Of a stretch of 64,000 nucleotides of DNA, positions 60,587 to 64,000 are shown piece after piece (within the stretch, counting starts at the first letter, position 1; every line of letters starts with the position of its first letter). Below the pieces are notes generated by a model. That model was not told the DNA's origin. It was given only the letters and a program-made list of their open reading frames with translations, and searched no databases. Origin of the DNA: an uncultured Bacteroidales bacterium (GTDB lineage Bacteria > Bacteroidota > Bacteroidia > Bacteroidales > P3); assembly GCA_900316965.1 (NCBI GenBank), contig ONEY01000008.1:16033-80032 (forward strand). Reading direction: 5' to 3'. The position numbers and the translations under genes were made by a program.

Positions 60587-61072
60587 ATGACCATAGAAGA
60601 GTATAACGAATGCGTAAAGTTGTATGGCGACGAACTATATCGGTTTGCGCTGCGCTACACTGGATACGGTGCCGCCAGCGAGGATGCCGTACAAGACGTC
60701 TTCGTTACTTTGTGGGAAAAACGAGAGTCTGTTGTCACCTCTGGAGCAATGGGGTACCTAATGAGACTGTTATACAGGCGGTTGGTGGATACTCATCGAC
60801 ACAAAATGGTAGAGCTGGGGGCCTGCAAGAACTTGAGGCCCAAGCAGGAGGAATACGAGCAGCACAATGATTTTGAACTGCAAGATGCTATGCAGAAGGC
60901 TCTGAATCAACTGCCCGAGGTACAAAGACAACTGATATTGATGAAGGATTTGGAGGGATATGAATACAAGGAGATGTCTGATATTACAGGACTGACTGAG
61001 CAACAGGTGGGTGTATACCTGTTCAGGGCCAGAAAAACAATGAAGAAACTATTGGAGGATTACCGAAAATGA
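60587..61072 (+). CDS. ECF-type RNA polymerase sigma factor 2
   Basis: 161 residues. Region 2: GYGAASEDAVQDVFVTLWEK; region 4: LPEVQRQLILMKDLEGYEYK, DITGLTEQQVGVYLFRARK. Same length and order of parts as the one at 55699. Its stop overlaps the anti-sigma start by ATGA. Upstream lie the phased GTACT repeats. Confidence 0.92.
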   Translation: MTIEEYNECVKLYGDELYRFALRYTGYGAASEDAVQDVFVTLWEKRESVVTSGAMGYLMRLLYRRLVDTHRHKMVELGACKNLRPKQEEYEQHNDFELQDAMQKALNQLPEVQRQLILMKDLEGYEYKEMSDITGLTEQQVGVYLFRARKTMKKLLEDYRK

Positions 61073-61896
61073 TAACAAACGAGAATTATGAAGGCTACTT
61101 GATGCGCTATGCCGATGGGGAACTCGACCAGGTTGAGACTGCCGCTGTGGAGTCTTTCCTCGCCGAGCACCCGGAATTGCGTGAGGAACTGGAGGAGTTA
61201 ACCTCCCCGGCTCTGCGCGTCACAGCGCCTATGGCCACTATGCCCGGCAAAGAGCGGATGTTGCATACAGAAACGCCTATGACGCCTCTGCCAATGGGCA
61301 GGAAATGGATGGCAATAGCGGCGACAATAACCGCTTTTGTCATCGCCACGATAGCTATTCACATAATGTTCCAACACGACAAAAGCAATGTCATCATGGC
61401 CAATGCCGACACTATCGGGTCGACCGTCTCCGACACCATTCCCCCTGACAGCATATACATCAATCCCGCTAAACGTCTACCTGTCTATCTGGCCGATGAC
61501 AACAGCAATCAGAAGATAAGGCCTATAAAACAAAACGACATGTACAACCAACCCCATGAGGACATCGCTGACGATGAAGAATATATACCAAGCCTGGAGC
61601 AGGAAATAATCCCAGGTGACATGATAGCCGAGAACCAAAACAAACCATCCGCAACAAATGTCAGGATGATAGGTGGACGGGTTATTGTGGTAGAGACCAA
61701 CCAACTGGTAGAGATAGTTCCGGAACGAAATGCTCACTACCGTCCCGACGCTACCCGAGGCTATATTATAGAAAACTCCTATCTGGCCGAAGAGGAGCAG
61801 AAAGGAATCCTCGACAGAACTATATATTTTATTGCCAACAGATTGAAACGATCCTCGTATAAAGACGACACGACATTTGCCTACATCAATGAATAA
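61069..61896 (+). CDS. anti-sigma factor-like membrane protein 2
   Basis: 275 residues. N-terminal part (about 1-50: ENYEGYLMRYADGELDQVET and SFLAEHPELREELEEL) matches the anti-sigma pattern of the first module. A membrane helix is at about 84-101 (WMAIAATITAFVIATIAI), followed by an Asp/Glu-rich periplasmic part with no zinc motif. It overlaps the sigma gene by 4 nt. Confidence 0.78.
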   Translation: MITNENYEGYLMRYADGELDQVETAAVESFLAEHPELREELEELTSPALRVTAPMATMPGKERMLHTETPMTPLPMGRKWMAIAATITAFVIATIAIHIMFQHDKSNVIMANADTIGSTVSDTIPPDSIYINPAKRLPVYLADDNSNQKIRPIKQNDMYNQPHEDIADDEEYIPSLEQEIIPGDMIAENQNKPSATNVRMIGGRVIVVETNQLVEIVPERNAHYRPDATRGYIIENSYLAEEEQKGILDRTIYFIANRLKRSSYKDDTTFAYINE

Positions 61897-61915
61897 AAAA
61901 AATAATAAACAGAAT

Positions 61916-63250
61916 ATGAAAACCTTAATAAAAACATTGTTATCGTTCGCTGCCCTCATCGCTCTTTGCGGTAGCATGAAGGCTCAGGACAGCCCCAAAG
62001 TACCAATAATACTTATGCAGAAATTGCCGTGGGCCCCTAGCAATATCGTAGTCTCGTCGACAGTCGAGACAAGCGTGGTGTACGACACAGCAAACTTCAT
62101 TGCCGTAATCACCAACGGCACATTGGCCGACGCCGACTCGCTGCGCTTCCCTGAGAACAAAATCAAATTTGACAGTGAAAACCGTAAACTTTCCTTCAAC
62201 GAGAAGACATTCCCCTTCCGTTCTAGCCGTGTGGAGGTCCATACCAATACCAAGAATATCACTCTCACCGCTAAAGATTATTCCAAAATCAACCTCACAA
62301 GCGAAAATGGCGTCACTATTCATCTTAACTCCATTTCTATAAGCGCTGAGAACGCCAGCTTGATAGAGATAACCAGCAAAGTCGTGGCCGACAAGGCCTA
62401 TATCGACGCCAAAGACTATGGATGGATACGTTATCGCAGCATCGAAGCAAGGGAACAGAAGATCAAATCGTACGGTTCCGGGCGCGTCATCGAGATCGGA
62501 GGAGATGTGCAAGAGTCGTTCTTCTCACCTATTATCAAGGATTCCCGCGAAATACCATTGTTTATGGAATGGTCGTTCGGGTTATGCTCTCTGGGCAGCA
62601 CTCCATTGGGAGGATTCAACGCCCCGACGGGCAACTTCATCTGGGGCATTCGCTCTGTCAGTTATTTCTCCTTATCAGCCCGGTGGGCGTTCTACCAAAA
62701 ATCGCATTGGGACATTTCGGCAGGCCTCGGAATGAATACTGGTTGTTTCCGCGCCGACAACGCCTACCTGTCGCTTGAGACCGACGCAGCAACTGGCATC
62801 ACTAACCTCGAGGCCATCAACGCCTCGGCTCTCTTTATAAGAGAAGAACAGATGTACGGCAAGATACTATGGGGCAGCGATTTCTTGACAACGGCCCTGA
62901 TTTTCCCCATAAGGCTCGAATGGCGTTCACGTGCCGACTACAAAGGACTGCACATCGGCGGTGAACTGAGGCCCGGCTTTGCCGTCGCCCGCAAACGGTC
63001 GACCCTCCACCGCCACGGACACTATATGGAAGATCTGGCAATAGTCCGGACGAGCGACGAACAGCTGGGCAAATTCATCTACCCATTCCAGCTGGGCTTG
63101 CGTCTGGACATCGGCTACAACCGCGTGTCGTTCTTTGCTGAGACATTGCTGACACCCCTGTTCCGCACCCGCGGCGATAACACGCCCGCCAAGCCGGTGA
63201 TGGGGCAGAAACTCTATCCATTCTCGGCAGGTATCAGCTTCACGTATTAA
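61916..63250 (+). CDS. exported beta-rich domain plus outer-membrane barrel, sigma-module partner 2
   Basis: 444 residues from the ATG at 61916 (MKTLIKTLLSFAALIALCGS, signal peptide ending MKAQ); an ATG at 61889 would give 9 more residues and overlap the anti-sigma stop. The N-terminal part (about 30-190: VETSVVYDTANFIAVI, TKNITLTAKDYSKINLTSEN) fits a GIN/DUF2807-type beta-helix; the rest is barrel strands such as YFSLSARWAFYQKSH and LQLGLRLDIGYNRVS-type ends. Equivalent to the barrel protein of the first module. It begins 20 nt after the anti-sigma stop. Confidence 0.72.
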   Translation: MKTLIKTLLSFAALIALCGSMKAQDSPKVPIILMQKLPWAPSNIVVSSTVETSVVYDTANFIAVITNGTLADADSLRFPENKIKFDSENRKLSFNEKTFPFRSSRVEVHTNTKNITLTAKDYSKINLTSENGVTIHLNSISISAENASLIEITSKVVADKAYIDAKDYGWIRYRSIEAREQKIKSYGSGRVIEIGGDVQESFFSPIIKDSREIPLFMEWSFGLCSLGSTPLGGFNAPTGNFIWGIRSVSYFSLSARWAFYQKSHWDISAGLGMNTGCFRADNAYLSLETDAATGITNLEAINASALFIREEQMYGKILWGSDFLTTALIFPIRLEWRSRADYKGLHIGGELRPGFAVARKRSTLHRHGHYMEDLAIVRTSDEQLGKFIYPFQLGLRLDIGYNRVSFFAETLLTPLFRTRGDNTPAKPVMGQKLYPFSAGISFTY

Positions 63251-63281
63251 CGTTGTGTCAAACCATTAAACTTTTAAAGAA

Positions 63282-63875
63282 ATGAAGACTGCAATCAAAA
63301 TATCTATCATATTGGCAATGCTTTTTGCCACCACAGCCAATGCACAGAAGACAAGCATCTGGCAACGCATCAGCGTCGGGGCAACCTTCAATCAAGTAGG
63401 GACCCAGAATGTCCAGCTCGGCTCGGGTTTTCTCATCAACCGTCCCAACCGCGCCATCGGCACGACGGTATCGATGCGGCTTTGGAAACGCTTCGAGGTG
63501 GGCGGCTACCTGTCGACAATGCACAGCTTTCCATTTGGCCACGAACTTGGATACGGAGCAAACAGCGACTTGAGATTCAATTATCACTGGGATGACAACG
63601 ATTTGCACGTAACAGGAGGAGTCTTAATGGCAATCCACGCCCTCCCGATAGGCAGCGACTTTGCAATCGACTATGTGTTGCGTGGCGGTTTCGGCCTTAG
63701 CGGCGAGACAGACGGTGTGTGGGGCGGCATTGGTATGGAGGTGCATTTGACCCGTCAGCTTATCGCCACATTGTATTATGACTATGGCGGCTTCCCCTTC
63801 GGCAATTTCATAGAGAATTTAGACGGTGAATCCAACACCCGTATGAGCATCGGATTGAAGCTGAACCTGAAATGA
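63282..63875 (+). CDS. small outer-membrane beta-barrel protein
   Basis: 197 residues. Signal peptide ending ANAQ, then strands such as ISVGATFNQVGTQNV, KRFEVGGYLSTMHSF, ATLYYDYGGFPFGNF and a final SIGLKLNLK. It follows the barrel-sensor gene by 31 nt and probably belongs to the same transcription unit, but has no counterpart in the first module. Function unknown. Confidence 0.75.
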   Translation: MKTAIKISIILAMLFATTANAQKTSIWQRISVGATFNQVGTQNVQLGSGFLINRPNRAIGTTVSMRLWKRFEVGGYLSTMHSFPFGHELGYGANSDLRFNYHWDDNDLHVTGGVLMAIHALPIGSDFAIDYVLRGGFGLSGETDGVWGGIGMEVHLTRQLIATLYYDYGGFPFGNFIENLDGESNTRMSIGLKLNLK

Positions 63876-63928
63876 TGGCAGATGATATGACAGCAATAAT
63901 TCACAAAACCTTATAAAAACACTACACA

Positions 63929-64000
63929 ATGAAAAAAGTATTTGCTTTAATGGTTACCGCTATACTTGGTATAGCAACAACATCAGCACAAACGTTATTA
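63929..64000 (+). CDS. start of an exported protein (partial)
   Basis: Only 24 residues before the window ends: MKKVFALMVTAILGIATTSA then QTLL. This is a signal peptide with cleavage after SAQ, usual in Bacteroidota. It lies 53 nt after the small barrel gene and may be in the same unit. Confidence 0.7.
   Translation, partial: MKKVFALMVTAILGIATTSAQTLL

Overview
The window looks like chromosomal DNA of an anaerobic Bacteroidales bacterium, probably host-associated. Seen in the sequence: type IX secretion (T9SS) C-terminal sorting domains in several exported proteins, a PorV/PorQ-family barrel, a SusC-like TonB-dependent receptor, fused SecDF and fused FeoA-FeoB, surface-type lipoproteins, -7 boxes of the Bacteroidota form TAnnTTTG, and a four-subunit 2-oxoacid:ferredoxin oxidoreductase. 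I cannot assign a genus. No rRNA, tRNA, CRISPR array, insertion sequence or prophage was found.

Layout. 1-2.7 kb (+): end of a T9SS cargo gene, DUF4271, hemD, rnpA, yidD. 2.9-5.6 kb: a surface lipoprotein (+), then a MotA/MotB-like pair resembling Zorya ZorA/ZorB (-). 5.7-9.2 kb (-): ribE, a DPP IV-type peptidase and a DPM1-like glycosyltransferase. 9.3-12 kb (-): a compact set made of a small outer-membrane barrel, a PqqD-like protein, an HPr-kinase-like protein and a signal-peptidase/VanZ fusion. 12.2-14.5 kb: purM (+), then HIT and greA (-). 14.5-24.2 kb (-): a three-gene surface operon (TonB-dependent receptor, 1574-residue T9SS-type protein, PorV-like barrel). 24.3-27.9 kb (-): secDF and a small membrane protein. 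28.3-31.5 kb: radC (+), then pheS-folB and a cyclophilin lipoprotein (-). 31.6-33.8 kb (+): small lipoprotein, DUF4301 and a 44-residue basic protein. 33.9-37.3 kb (-): Nudix and the kor genes. 37.8-43.0 kb (+): DUF1573, an aminotransferase, two T9SS/surface proteins, a GreA-like protein and a sialidase. 43.3-46.2 kb (-): an OmpA-family protein and a T9SS protein. 46.8-50 kb (+): feoAB, a Cys-rich FeoB partner and an exported protein. 50.1-53.5 kb (-): SDR, dtd, a radical-SAM activase, a Cys-motif/CarboxypepD-like protein and an AlkD-like protein. 53.6-56.3 kb (-): an ECF sigma / anti-sigma / outer-membrane module preceded by a 36-residue peptide. 56.4-60.3 kb (-): GH29 fucosidase, YigZ, an exonuclease and ribD. 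60.6-64 kb (+): a second ECF sigma / anti-sigma / outer-membrane module and the start of another exported protein.

How it fits together: housekeeping genes (haem, riboflavin, folate, purine, tRNA charging, protein export) are interleaved with envelope functions. Sialidase and fucosidase suggest trimming of host glycans. The kor enzyme and Feo uptake fit an anaerobic life with ferredoxin-linked metabolism. The two sigma modules probably sense an envelope state. The least explained parts are the PqqD/kinase/peptidase-VanZ cluster, the orphan Zor-like stator pair, the 44-residue basic protein with its own promoter and terminator, and 11-nt phased repeats in two intergenic regions.
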